Assembly (NCBI GenBank): GCA_026705025.1
Contig: JAPPBN010000026.1
Span: 1 to 64,000, forward strand
Direction of reading: 5' to 3'
DNA: 64,000 nucleotides
Origin: Bin125 sp026705025
Lineage (GTDB): Bacteria; Chloroflexota; Dehalococcoidia; Bin125
Made by a program: the position numbers and the translations under genes. Numbering within the stretch: position 1 is the stretch's first letter; every line of letters begins with the position of its first letter. The notes below the pieces were generated by a model, which did no database searches, was not told the DNA's origin, and saw only the letters and a list, made by a program, of their open reading frames with translations. This document shows, piece by piece, positions 43,935 through 52,773 of this stretch.

Positions 43935-44594
43935 ATGGAGTTCTTCGACGTCATTCAGACCGCCCGGGCCATGCGGCGCTACAAGCCCGACCCGATTCCC
44001 GAGGACGTCCTGGTTCAGCTGATCGAGGCGGCGCATCTCGGTCCGAGTGGTTCCAACCGCCAGGCCCGGCACTGGGTCGTCGTGCGCGACCCCAAGATCA
44101 AGCAACAGCTTGCCGACCTCAATCGCGCCGGCGTGTCGCGATATCTGGAGAACAACCGCGAGGCCGCCAACCCGCACGTCGATCAGGGCCGCCGCGAGCG
44201 GTTCCTCGCCGCAGTCGAGCACCAGATGAACCACATGCACGAAGCACCGGCGATCGTGATCGCCTGCGCCGACACGGTGGTCAATCCGACTGACACGTTC
44301 GCCGTCGGCGCAGCCGCTGCAACAGAGGTCTGGGGCGCGGTGCAAAACCTGCTGCTCGCGGCGCGCGCGCTTGAAGTCGGCAGCGTGCCGACCACGCTCG
44401 CGTTCTTCGGCGGCGGCCGCGAGCAAGCGCAGGAAGTACTGAATCTGCCCGATCACATTGTGCCGATGGTCCTGATCCCGCTCGGCTGGCCGACCGGGAA
44501 CTTCGGACCGATCCGCCGGCGGCCACTGGACGAAGTCATGCACTGGGATCAATACGAGCACAAGACAGAGTCCACGCAGAGGCCAAGAGTATGA
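43935..44594 (+). CDS. Nitroreductase-family flavoprotein
   Basis: This 219-residue FMN protein has the family opening FFDVIQTARAMRRYKPDPIP, an AAHLGPSGSNRQARHW motif that binds FMN phosphate, and VPMVLIPLGWPTG near the end. It could reduce nitro groups, quinones or dehalogenate aromatic rings. A GGAG ribosome site precedes it. Its stop overlaps the MaoC gene start (ATGA), so they are coupled. Confidence 0.9.
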   Translation: MEFFDVIQTARAMRRYKPDPIPEDVLVQLIEAAHLGPSGSNRQARHWVVVRDPKIKQQLADLNRAGVSRYLENNREAANPHVDQGRRERFLAAVEHQMNHMHEAPAIVIACADTVVNPTDTFAVGAAAATEVWGAVQNLLLAARALEVGSVPTTLAFFGGGREQAQEVLNLPDHIVPMVLIPLGWPTGNFGPIRRRPLDEVMHWDQYEHKTESTQRPRV

Positions 44595-45475
44595 CGACCA
44601 CTTCCCCGAACGATCTCCGCATGCCCGCCGACGTGGGCCGCTACACCATCGCCAAGTCGTTCGAGGTCACCGCGCGCTCGATCACCGCGTTCGCGGGCGG
44701 CGTCGACGATTTCAATCCCGTCTATTTCGAGGACGACCGGCCCGGCGGGTTGATCGCGCACCCCGGCATGGTCTTTAGCTGGCAGTGGAACAGCCGATTC
44801 ACCCCGGACGTCGAGTATCCATTGGAGTTGGTCCGACGCGGGGTCCACGCCTGGGTCGATGTCCAGTTCGACCGCCACGCCCGCGAGGGCGATGTGATTA
44901 CCAGCCAGGGACAGAGTGTCGCCGTCAAACAGGTCAAGCCCGGCGTGCTCAGCGCGCAGCGCTTCACGTTCCGCGACAGTCAGGGCGAGACCGTTGCGAT
45001 CATGGACACCGGCGGCATCACCCGAGGCGCTGAACTGGAAGGCAACGACTCTGAGATTGCCTCCGCGCCTCCGCTGCCTCAACGCTCATCTGACAGTGGC
45101 GACCCGGTCTGGTCTACGACCTTCCCGATCGACCCGCAGGCGCCGCATGTTTACACCGAGTGCGCCGACATCTGGAATCCGATTCACACCGAGCGCAAGG
45201 TCGCCCTGGCTGCGGGCCTGCCCGACATCATCCTCCACGGCTCCGCCAACATTCTGATTGCGCTGCGCGAGGTGATTAACCGAAGCCTGGACGGCGACCC
45301 GACCCGGCTCTCCCGTTTCGCCGGTCAGTTCCGAGGCATGGTCATTCCGGGCAATGATGTCACCGTCAACGCGCTCGAGGTCCGTGACGAGGGCGATCGG
45401 GCGATCGTCTTCTACGAAATGCGCAATCACCTGGGCGAGTTGGCGATTGCCAATGGCGTCGTCGTGGCTAGCTAA
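44591..45475 (+). CDS. MaoC-like double-hotdog hydratase/dehydrogenase-family protein
   Basis: This 294-residue protein has an N-terminal hotdog domain (RSITAFAGGVDDFNPVYFED) and a C-terminal MaoC domain with ADIWNPIHTERKVALAAGLPDIILHG, the (R)-specific hydratase-type motif with Asp and His. It probably hydrates an enoyl-CoA or similar ester. It is the last gene of the VOC-nitroreductase-MaoC operon, and a hairpin terminator lies just after it. Confidence 0.85.
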   Translation: MTTTSPNDLRMPADVGRYTIAKSFEVTARSITAFAGGVDDFNPVYFEDDRPGGLIAHPGMVFSWQWNSRFTPDVEYPLELVRRGVHAWVDVQFDRHAREGDVITSQGQSVAVKQVKPGVLSAQRFTFRDSQGETVAIMDTGGITRGAELEGNDSEIASAPPLPQRSSDSGDPVWSTTFPIDPQAPHVYTECADIWNPIHTERKVALAAGLPDIILHGSANILIALREVINRSLDGDPTRLSRFAGQFRGMVIPGNDVTVNALEVRDEGDRAIVFYEMRNHLGELAIANGVVVAS

Positions 45476-45487
45476 CGCAACGCTCCT

Positions 45488-45508
45488 GTCCCCGCGTGTC
45501 GCGGGGAC
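45488..45508. terminator. Hairpin between convergent genes
   Basis: A perfect 9-base stem GTCCCCGCG/CGCGGGGAC with loop TGT lies in the 44-base gap between the MaoC stop and the enolase-family stop. It can serve both strands. There is no T-run. Confidence 0.7.
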
Positions 45509-45519
45509 TGAGAACGGTG

Positions 45520-46635
45520 CTACTCACTCACGGTGTAGCGCTCCAACGCTTCGGGCAGGAACTCGAAGCCCAGGCCCGGCGTCTCGGGCAGCACGAGGCG
45601 ACCTTCTCGAACTTCGGTCTGGCGGTTGATGATGTTTCGGAAGTTGTGGACCTGGTCGTCGGGGAAGAACTCGACGTAGGTTGCGTTCGGCGACGATGCG
45701 ACCAGGTGGCGGTGCAGGTCGTGGAACCAGTGCGGACAGATCGAGACGCCGTATGAGGCGGCCGTGTTGGCGATCCGCCGGAACTCGGTCACTCCGCCGA
45801 GCACCGCCGCGTCGGGCTGGAGGATCATTGCCGCGTCCTGATCCATCAGCTCCTTGAATCGCCAGCGACCCACTTCGATCTCGCCAGTCGCGATCGGCAC
45901 TCCGGTGCGCGCGGCAAGCTTGGCATGCAGACCAATCGCGTCGGGTGAGAACGGCTCTTCCATCCAGTAGGGAGCGGACGGCTCGTAGGCGGCCATGTAG
46001 CGCAAGGCGTCCTCGAGGTTCGACCAGGCGTTGTTGGCGTCGAGCATGATGTGGACGTCGGGCCCGACCGCTTCGCGGGCCGCCTGCATCCTTGACGCTT
46101 CCTCGCGCACCGAGAGTCGACCCACCTTGATCTTGACGGCGTCGAAGCCCATCTCGACGTAGCCCAGCAACTCCTGCTGCAGACCCTCGTGGCCTTTGCC
46201 CTCGAGGTAGTAGCCGCCCGATGCGTAGGCCGGGACTGTGTCCTCGTAGTAGCCGCCCAGCAGCTTGTAGAGCGGCAGTCCCGCGGCTTTCGCGTTGCGA
46301 TCCCAGAGGGCGATGTCGAGCATCGAGAGCGCCCGGATTGTCGATCCGGCGCGGCCATGGAGCAGCGATTCCTGGTACATCTCGGCCCAGAGGCCTTCGA
46401 CCCGGAAGGGATCCTGTCCGATCAGCAGCGGAGCGAACAGGTTGTCGATCGCCGAGGTGACCAACTGTCCGTTGGAGTTGCCTGCGTAGCAGAAGCCGAT
46501 TCCGGCGTGACCGTCGTCGCACTCAACCTCGACTACCGGATGGTCCCGGTGGTACACGGTGCGGTTGGAAAACGACGTGGGATTGTCGAGCGGAATCCGC
46601 AGCATGCGCGAGCGAACGGCGCTGATTCTCGTCAT
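45520..46635 (-). CDS. Enolase-superfamily protein (mandelate racemase/muconate lactonizing type)
   Basis: This 371-residue member has the KIKVG base motif (K-x-K), D in MLDANNAW, E in MEEPF and E in TGEIE as metal ligands, and His in CPHWFHDLH. This set indicates an active Mg-dependent dehydratase or racemase of the MR subgroup; the substrate acid is unknown. A ribosome site AAGGAG precedes the start. It is downstream of the ABC importer genes, so the importer may bring in its substrate. Confidence 0.9.
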   Translation of the reverse strand: MTRISAVRSRMLRIPLDNPTSFSNRTVYHRDHPVVEVECDDGHAGIGFCYAGNSNGQLVTSAIDNLFAPLLIGQDPFRVEGLWAEMYQESLLHGRAGSTIRALSMLDIALWDRNAKAAGLPLYKLLGGYYEDTVPAYASGGYYLEGKGHEGLQQELLGYVEMGFDAVKIKVGRLSVREEASRMQAAREAVGPDVHIMLDANNAWSNLEDALRYMAAYEPSAPYWMEEPFSPDAIGLHAKLAARTGVPIATGEIEVGRWRFKELMDQDAAMILQPDAAVLGGVTEFRRIANTAASYGVSICPHWFHDLHRHLVASSPNATYVEFFPDDQVHNFRNIINRQTEVREGRLVLPETPGLGFEFLPEALERYTVSE

Positions 46636-46699
46636 CGAGGCGCTCCTTGGTTGTATCTGGGCAGCGCTTCGATGCTATCGCGGGTTCACGTTCTGCTCG

Positions 46700-47599
46700 T
46701 CAACGGACGTTTCGTAAGCGTGGATCCAGCGAATCTCGCAGCCAGTCGCCGAAGAGGTTGCCGGTCAGAGAGACCAACAGGATCGCGATCCCCGGCATCC
46801 AGATCGGCCACCAGGCGATCGTCATGAAGTTGCGCCCCTCTGAGATCATGGCACCCCAGGACGGCGTGCCCGGCGCGACGCCGATGTTGAGGAAACTGAG
46901 CGCCGCTTCGATCAGGATCACCGAAGGCACGTCGAGCGTCGCCATGATCACGATCGTGTTGACGATGTTGGGCAACACGTGGCGGAAGAGAATCCGCCGG
47001 TCGCTGGCCCCGCTGGCTCGCGCGGCGACGACAAACTCCTGCTCGCGCAGCGACAGCACATCGGCCCTGACCAGCCGGGCATAGCCGGACCAGCTGAAGA
47101 TGATGATGATCAGGATCACATTGAGCAGGCTGGCTCCAAAGACCACCGAGATCAGCAGCGCAAACAGAATCGCCGGCAGCGCCAGCTGCACGTCGACGAT
47201 GCGCATCAGGAAGCGGTCCCACCAGCCCAGCCGCCAGCCTGCGAGCAGGCCGCACAGCGTGCCAATCAGCGCGGACGCCGGGATGCATGTGACCACGACC
47301 AACAAGGAGACGCGAGCGCCGTACATGACCCGCGAAAGGATGTCGCGGCCCAGGTTGTCGGTGCCCAATGGATGCGTGATGCTCCCGCCGTCCTGGAACG
47401 CCGGCGGAATCAGACGTTCTTGCAGGACAATCTGTTCCGGGTCGTAGGCCGACAGCAGATCGGCGAAAATCCCGGCAGTCAGAAACGCGAGCAGAATGAT
47501 CACCGCCGGCGCCAGCAGCAAGGAACGCTGCCAGGATCCGCCCAGTCGAATGCCGCGCATCAGTAAGGCCGGGGCCGCTGCGACCGCCCGCGCCGCCAT
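46700..47599 (-). CDS. ABC transporter permease, DppC/OppC type
   Basis: This 299-residue inner-membrane permease has the DppC N-terminal helix, HPLGTDNLGRDILSRVMYGAR and the EAA loop VVAARASGASDRRILFRHVLPN, which contacts the ATPase. It pairs with the permease at 47599, which ends by a 1-base overlap. No ATPase genes (DppD/F) are in the window, so the ATPases must be elsewhere. Confidence 0.93.
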   Translation of the reverse strand: MAARAVAAAPALLMRGIRLGGSWQRSLLLAPAVIILLAFLTAGIFADLLSAYDPEQIVLQERLIPPAFQDGGSITHPLGTDNLGRDILSRVMYGARVSLLVVVTCIPASALIGTLCGLLAGWRLGWWDRFLMRIVDVQLALPAILFALLISVVFGASLLNVILIIIIFSWSGYARLVRADVLSLREQEFVVAARASGASDRRILFRHVLPNIVNTIVIMATLDVPSVILIEAALSFLNIGVAPGTPSWGAMISEGRNFMTIAWWPIWMPGIAILLVSLTGNLFGDWLRDSLDPRLRNVR

Positions 47600-48537
47600 C
47601 AGCGGGATCCTGCCCTGATCCGCGGATCGATGATCGGGTAGGACAGATCAACCAGGATGTTGGCGACCACGATGCTGGTCGAGATCACGAGGATGCCGGC
47701 GATCATGACGGGGAAGTCACCGACCAGGATCGTATGCAGCATCAAGCGGCCGATCCCCGGCCAGGCGAAGACCTGCTCGACAATCACCGTGCCAGCGATC
47801 ATGTAGCCGACCTGAATGCCGAGGATGGTCGCCACCGGCAGCAGCGCGTGTCGCAGCGCGTGTCGCCAGATGATCGTCGACTCGCGCAACCCCTTCGCTC
47901 GCGCCGTGCGAACGAAGTCCGTGCCCATCACGTCGATCATGCCCGAGCGCGTCAACCGCATCGAAACGGCCGAGGCCAGCAGGCCCAGCGTGATCGTCGG
48001 TAGGACCAGATGTTCAATGCCGCCGCTGCCGCCGGTCGGCATCAAGTCGAGCTGGACGGCGAAAAAGAAGATCAGGATCAGTCCCAGCCAGAAATTGGGC
48101 ACGGCCTGACCGAGCACAGCGAGGAATCGCGCCAGCCAATCCGTCGGCGTCGCCCGGTTGAGCGCCGCGATGATGCCCAGAGGAACGCCGAGGGCCAGGG
48201 AGAAGATCAAGGCGGCGGCACCTAGTTGGAGTGTTTTGGAAGCGCGGCTACTGACCTCGGACAGTGCCGGACGCGCGCTGATGAACGAGTTGCCGAGGTC
48301 CAACTGGACCGCGTTCCACAGGAACTTGACGTACTGGATGCCGATTGGCCCGGTCAGTCCGAGCTGCTCCTTGAGCAGCTCCTTCTCTTCCACCGTGGTT
48401 TCGTCCGTCGTCAGGTACTCGACCGGGTTACGCGCCAACCGCGAGACGAGGAAGACGACCGAGATTACGACGAATACGACCAGGATCCCCTGCAGGAGGC
48501 GCGAAACAAGGATCGTCGAGATGCTCTGCGGACCCAT
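47599..48537 (-). CDS. ABC transporter permease, DppB/OppB type
   Basis: This 312-residue permease has a first helix near the N-terminus, a periplasmic loop, five more helices and the EAA loop RTARAKGLRESTIIWRHALRHALLP. It is typical of peptide/nickel-type importers. It is preceded at 31 bases by the solute-binding lipoprotein gene and followed by DppC with a 1-base overlap. Confidence 0.93.
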   Translation of the reverse strand: MGPQSISTILVSRLLQGILVVFVVISVVFLVSRLARNPVEYLTTDETTVEEKELLKEQLGLTGPIGIQYVKFLWNAVQLDLGNSFISARPALSEVSSRASKTLQLGAAALIFSLALGVPLGIIAALNRATPTDWLARFLAVLGQAVPNFWLGLILIFFFAVQLDLMPTGGSGGIEHLVLPTITLGLLASAVSMRLTRSGMIDVMGTDFVRTARAKGLRESTIIWRHALRHALLPVATILGIQVGYMIAGTVIVEQVFAWPGIGRLMLHTILVGDFPVMIAGILVISTSIVVANILVDLSYPIIDPRIRAGSR

Positions 48538-48567
48538 GTCCCGCCTTCCTGCAGGGAACGGTCGAGA

Positions 48568-50460
48568 CTAAGTCACGAGAGGGCGAATGCCCCAGAGACC
48601 GCCGTAGTCTCGCGAGTTTCCTTTCATATCCCACTCGAGGGTGTCGGACATCAGACCGGTACCGACGGTCTCGAACAGGAAGAGCCACGAAGCGTTGGTG
48701 TAGATCAACTGAGCGAGCTCGTTGAGGTATTGCTTTCGCTTCTCGGGGTCAAATTCCGAGCGTTGCGCTTCGACCAATTCCTGGATGCCTGATTCCGGGT
48801 ACTCGGCCACAGATAGCGTGCCGCCTTCGGCCACTTCAGCGTTGATCACCTGGAACGGGTCGGGCGACTGGTTGGTGAAGTAGTAGTGCAGGCCGGGCAC
48901 GTCGCGCTGGGCCATCCGCGCGCGGAAGTCGGGCAGCGGGTCGAGTTGCAGGTTGGTCCGAATCCCAACCACGTCCAGGTATTGCTGCACCGAGAGCGCG
49001 ATCTGGTCGGTCCAGGCGAAGAAGCCGGCCGTTCCGTAGAAGTCCGACTCGAAGCCGTCGGCGTAGCCGGCAGCGTCCATCAACTGCATCGCCTTCTCGA
49101 CGTTGTACTCCATCGTCAGCGGTCCAGACTGCTCTGGCTGCATGCCGCCCAGCTGGCGTGTTCCGATGCCGTAGGCGCGTTGCTCGCGGCCGGTAGCCAG
49201 CGTGCCATAGATCGTCTCCACATCCACGGCGTGGTTCATCGCCTGACGGACTCGGATGTCTCGGTAGGGATTCGAGCCGTCGTCGAACATCGGCACCAGC
49301 GTGTTGGGGAAGATCGTGTGCGGACAACAGCCCGGATCGAAGAGCACCTCGAAGCCGGGCTCGTCGACGAAGTCCTGCACGAGCTCCCACTCGAGCGAGG
49401 GCGTCACGTCGGCCTCGCCCGCCTGGATTGCGGCGAGACGCGCGACTGGCTCGGGCCGCACCGACTGGACAATCTCCTTGGCCCACGGTCGGTGGATCCG
49501 ATTCAGGTTGTCGTAACCGATCGGGTACTCGTCATTGCGTTTGCTGCGGACCTCGATGTCGGGCTCGAAGTTGATCAACTGGAACGGGCCGCTGCCCATG
49601 CCGTCACGGTTGTAGCCCTCGTCGCCTATCTCTTCAATCAGGTGCTTGGGCACGATTGGCATCGTCGTACCGACACTGCCTGGCGCCGTGACGTCGGTGT
49701 TCACCGGAAGTCTCAGCGTGAGGTCGTCCACGACAGCGGATTCGCCGTTGACCGCTGAGACGATGTAGGCGATCCCGGTCTCGTATGTTCCGCTCTCGTT
49801 GTACGCCGCGTTGCCAGCGGCGCGGTCGATCGAGAACTTGACGTCTTCCGCCGTCAGCGGTGTGCCGTCGTGCCAGGCATGTCCTGGATTCACGTGCCAG
49901 AGCAGTGCGGTGAAGTCTTCAATCCATTCGAAGCTTCCCGCGTGGGGCACAATCTCTCGCGTGACCAGGTCGTACTGCAGCAGTCGGTCATAGTGCAGCG
50001 GGCCGTTCCACTTCAACGTGTAGTTGCCCGGCGCCTGCACATCGAGGCCGCCCACTGCGTTCGGGACCGCGACCGTCACGGTGCGTTCCCAGTCGGTCTC
50101 GCCTTCGCGGGACAGGTCGACAGCCTCCTGCTGCTGTTGCTGCTGCTGCATGGCCTGCTGCTGTTCTTGCTGCTCGGCCTGCTGCGCCTGCGTATCGGCT
50201 TGCTGCTCTTGCTGTTGTTGTTGCTGCTCAGCGGGCGCGGCTTGCTGTTGCTGCTGATCCTGCTGCTGCTGCATCGCCTGTTGTTGTTGCTGTTGTTGCT
50301 GCTGGACCTGCGCGACGGCGGCGTCATCATCGTCGTCGTCGCCACATCCGACCAGCGCGAGTCCGGCGGCGCCGACTCCCGCCCGTCCCGAGGCGCGCAG
50401 AAGCGCTCTCCTGCTCATCCGTGATCGGCGCATTCGCTGCCAGTAGTTCTTCTCGGTCAT
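48568..50460 (-). CDS. Peptide-type ABC solute-binding lipoprotein with polyglutamine linker
   Basis: This 630-residue protein has a basic twin-arginine-like signal (MSRRALLR, residues 15-22), a lipobox LVGC (C39), a run of six Asp and a glutamine-rich linker from about residue 50 to 111. The SBP_bac_5 domain follows (WERTVTVAVPNAVGG, then ITYIVSAVNGESAVV-like periplasmic parts). The binding domain recognises a peptide or other oligomer. The ATG at 50460 is chosen because the upstream frame runs through the 5' region. Its promoter lies at 50609-50637. It is the first gene of an operon with the two permeases. Confidence 0.9.
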   Translation of the reverse strand: MTEKNYWQRMRRSRMSRRALLRASGRAGVGAAGLALVGCGDDDDDDAAVAQVQQQQQQQQQAMQQQQDQQQQQAAPAEQQQQQQEQQADTQAQQAEQQEQQQAMQQQQQQQEAVDLSREGETDWERTVTVAVPNAVGGLDVQAPGNYTLKWNGPLHYDRLLQYDLVTREIVPHAGSFEWIEDFTALLWHVNPGHAWHDGTPLTAEDVKFSIDRAAGNAAYNESGTYETGIAYIVSAVNGESAVVDDLTLRLPVNTDVTAPGSVGTTMPIVPKHLIEEIGDEGYNRDGMGSGPFQLINFEPDIEVRSKRNDEYPIGYDNLNRIHRPWAKEIVQSVRPEPVARLAAIQAGEADVTPSLEWELVQDFVDEPGFEVLFDPGCCPHTIFPNTLVPMFDDGSNPYRDIRVRQAMNHAVDVETIYGTLATGREQRAYGIGTRQLGGMQPEQSGPLTMEYNVEKAMQLMDAAGYADGFESDFYGTAGFFAWTDQIALSVQQYLDVVGIRTNLQLDPLPDFRARMAQRDVPGLHYYFTNQSPDPFQVINAEVAEGGTLSVAEYPESGIQELVEAQRSEFDPEKRKQYLNELAQLIYTNASWLFLFETVGTGLMSDTLEWDMKGNSRDYGGLWGIRPLVT

Positions 50461-50608
50461 TAGGTCAGTCTCTCTAGCTCGGTGCTGGGTCTCTCGTGCA
50501 GTGGCAGCGGTCGGGACTCGCTCGGTACAACCTTTCCACTCCAACCTGCCTGCTCAGTAGCGGCGCAGATACGCGCGCCACCTGATTCGCTTGGCGCGAA
50601 TTTCTGGG

Positions 50609-50637
50609 AGTATGCCAAGTACAGAATGCGATTGCAA
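50609..50637 (-). promoter_or_regulatory. Promoter of the solute-binding lipoprotein gene
   Basis: On the minus strand TTGCAA (-35) is followed after 17 bases by CATACT (-10). The same TTGnAA-N17-CATACT arrangement precedes the two binding-protein genes at 60732 and 62700. The leader would be about 140 bases. Confidence 0.65.
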
Positions 50638-50640
50638 CGA

Positions 50641-50678
50641 TCAAGGGGTTCCTTCCGATTCCGGAAGGAACCCCTTGA
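50641..50678. terminator. Perfect 16-base-pair hairpin
   Basis: The stem TCAAGGGGTTCCTTCC / GGAAGGAACCCCTTGA has the loop GATTCC. It lies downstream of the leftward D-aminoacylase stop (50706) and just before the -35 box of the next leftward gene. It suits a terminator protecting that promoter, though it lacks a T-run. Confidence 0.65.
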
Positions 50679-50705
50679 GTGAGAGGTCTGGAGCTTAAAC
50701 AGGTC

Positions 50706-52493
50706 CTAGACCGTCTGCGGGCCTCGCACCAGCTTGCCGGGGAGCGCGCCGGTCAGTTCGTCATGCTCAAGCACGATTTCTCCGGCGCAGATCGTCGCGA
50801 TGTAGCCGGTCGGCCGCTGCATGAAGCGCTTCGCACTCTCGGGCAGGTCGTAGACCATCTGCGGCGCGTCGGTGTCGAGCGTCTCAAGATCGATCACGTT
50901 GACATCGGCTCGTTTGCCTTCGACCAACTCGCCGCGGTCACCTAGCCGATAGAGGTCGGCGTTGGCGCCCGACTGCTTGTGCACGATCGTCTCCAGCGGC
51001 ACCCGCTCGCCGCGTGTCCGGTCGCGACCCCAGTAGGCGAGGTTCCACGAGACCATGTGGGCGTCCGAGACGGCCGCCACGTGCGCGCCGGCGTCTGAGA
51101 GCCCGTTGCGGGTCAGCGGGTGCATCATCAGGTCACGCTGATAGTCGAAGTTGCCCTGCGAGTAGCCCTCGAGGTAGACCAGCAGGAGCGTCGAGCCGTC
51201 GCCCCTGGTCATCAGGTCGTAGAAGGCCTCGTCGGCGGTCAGCCCCTCGCGCTCGGCGTGTGCGGCGACCGAACGGTCATACTCGGGCTCGTAGACCGGC
51301 GGGTCGCCCAGCACGTACACGGTCTCTGGCGATCCGAGCACCATTTCAAGCATGCCCGGTAGCAAGTTGCCTGGTGTCGTGTCGACCAGGAACGGGTGAT
51401 CCTCTGCATTCTCCGTCTTGTTGCGCACATCGTTGGTCAGATCCCAGTCACTGGCCAGGATCTGCGCCTTGATCTCGGGATCGCGCATGTTCTCCAGGCG
51501 CTCGGCCATGGGGAGATGTTCGACGAGGTCGCGGTAGGCGAAGTTGAGTGTGTAGGGGTGGATCGAACCCTCGAGGTTCATCAGCAGGGTCGTGCCGCGG
51601 CCGCGGATCTGAGGGAAGATCCGCACACCGCGCTCGGTTGCTTCTTCGACGCTCTCCAGGCCTTCCTTCCAGCCGGCGCCGTTCGTGACCGAGCCTTCGC
51701 CGGACAGATAGGTGATGGTCAGGCCGTGGGTGAGCGCCATGTCCTCGACCCACTCACGCTCGAACGGGCCAACGAGCTGGAAGACGCCGCCGCCGCCCTG
51801 CTCGATGCCCTCAGCGACGGCCTCAAGCTCGGGGTACTGGGCCAGCGTGCCGGGAATCAGCTCGCCTTCCTTGGTCCGGTGAGCGAGCAGGCGGTTGGAG
51901 GAGAATCCCACCGCGCCGGCCTCGATGCCCTCGCGCACCAGACGGCGCATGTGCGACAACTCATCGTCGGAGGGTTGTACGTCATCGGCGCCGCGCGGGC
52001 CCATCACGTAGGTGCGCAGTGCGCAATGCGGGAACTGCGCGGCGATGTCCATCACGCGCGGTTTGTCGTCGATCGCATCGAGGTATTCGGGGAACGATTC
52101 CCATTCCCAGGTGATCCCGGCGGCCATCGCTGTCGCGGGAATGTCCTCAACGGCGTCCATCAGGTCCATCAACCACTCGCGGTCGTCCTCGCGCACGGGC
52201 GCGAAGCCAACGCCGCAGTTGCCCATCACCACGGTGGTGACGCCGTTGTAGCAAGACGGTGTCATGTACGGGTCCCATGACACCTGCGCGTCCATGTGGG
52301 TGTGGATGTCGATCCAGCCCGGGGTGACGAGCTTGCCGGAAGCGTCGATCTCTAGACGACCCTCGCCAACGAGGCCATCGCCATCGCGAACGACGGCGGT
52401 GATGCGGTCGCCGTCGATCGCAATATCGCCGACAAACTCGGCAGCGCCCGTCCCGTCAATAATGCGTCCGTTGCGGATCACGATGTCATGCAT
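50706..52493 (-). CDS. D-aminoacylase / N-acyl-D-amino-acid deacylase family amidohydrolase
   Basis: This 595-residue amidohydrolase has DIVIRNGRIIDGTGA at the N-terminus, GWIDIHTHMD metal ligands, a carboxylate-loop cysteine in GNCGVGFAPV and a C-terminal beta domain. It may release D-amino acids from N-acyl forms or act on related hydantoin-like compounds; the exact substrate is unknown. GGGAG lies 8 bases before the ATG at 52493, so this is preferred to the TTG at 52499. It reads toward the binding-protein gene, with a strong hairpin after its stop. Confidence 0.88.
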   Translation of the reverse strand: MHDIVIRNGRIIDGTGAAEFVGDIAIDGDRITAVVRDGDGLVGEGRLEIDASGKLVTPGWIDIHTHMDAQVSWDPYMTPSCYNGVTTVVMGNCGVGFAPVREDDREWLMDLMDAVEDIPATAMAAGITWEWESFPEYLDAIDDKPRVMDIAAQFPHCALRTYVMGPRGADDVQPSDDELSHMRRLVREGIEAGAVGFSSNRLLAHRTKEGELIPGTLAQYPELEAVAEGIEQGGGGVFQLVGPFEREWVEDMALTHGLTITYLSGEGSVTNGAGWKEGLESVEEATERGVRIFPQIRGRGTTLLMNLEGSIHPYTLNFAYRDLVEHLPMAERLENMRDPEIKAQILASDWDLTNDVRNKTENAEDHPFLVDTTPGNLLPGMLEMVLGSPETVYVLGDPPVYEPEYDRSVAAHAEREGLTADEAFYDLMTRGDGSTLLLVYLEGYSQGNFDYQRDLMMHPLTRNGLSDAGAHVAAVSDAHMVSWNLAYWGRDRTRGERVPLETIVHKQSGANADLYRLGDRGELVEGKRADVNVIDLETLDTDAPQMVYDLPESAKRFMQRPTGYIATICAGEIVLEHDELTGALPGKLVRGPQTV

Positions 52494-52524
52494 GCTCAAA
52501 ACTCCCAGCCAGTCACGGGTTTCG

Positions 52525-52773
52525 TCAGAGGATAGGCAACAATTCCCGAACGGCGCTACTCAAACTCGCTGCGCGGGATACCGGATTGGCGGATGATCGA
52601 ACTGATGTGGCAGGCGGCACTGGCCTGTTGCCCTTGTCCGGAATCACAGCCATTCTGCCGTCACTGTGCCGCTTCATGATGATGTGGCTGCCGGTGTGGT
52701 GGTCGTACTTGAAGCCGTGTCGCTCCACGATTCGTTCCAGTTCGAAGGCTCGCAGTCGACGAGCTCTAGCCAA
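52525..52773 (-). CDS. hicA: HicA-like mRNA interferase, probable frameshift near the C-terminus
   Basis: The first 56 codons read as HicA: the N-terminal LRAFELERIVERHGFKYDHHTGSHIIMKRH with the catalytic His, then VIPDKGNRPVPPAT. After that the frame continues into unrelated residues to 52525. One missing base between 52605 and 52606 restores ISSIIRQSGIPRSEFE and a stop at 52556, the expected HicA tail of a 72-residue protein. The toxin is therefore probably damaged, or the base was lost in assembly. It overlaps hicB by 8 bases. Confidence 0.75.
   Translation of the reverse strand: MARARRLRAFELERIVERHGFKYDHHTGSHIIMKRHSDGRMAVIPDKGNRPVPPATSVRSSANPVSRAASLSSAVRELLPIL

Noticed and set aside
50109..50345. 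Possible tandem-repeat array or microsatellite outside a gene
   Set aside because: The CAG/CAA triplets lie in frame inside the binding-protein gene and encode its Gln-rich linker.
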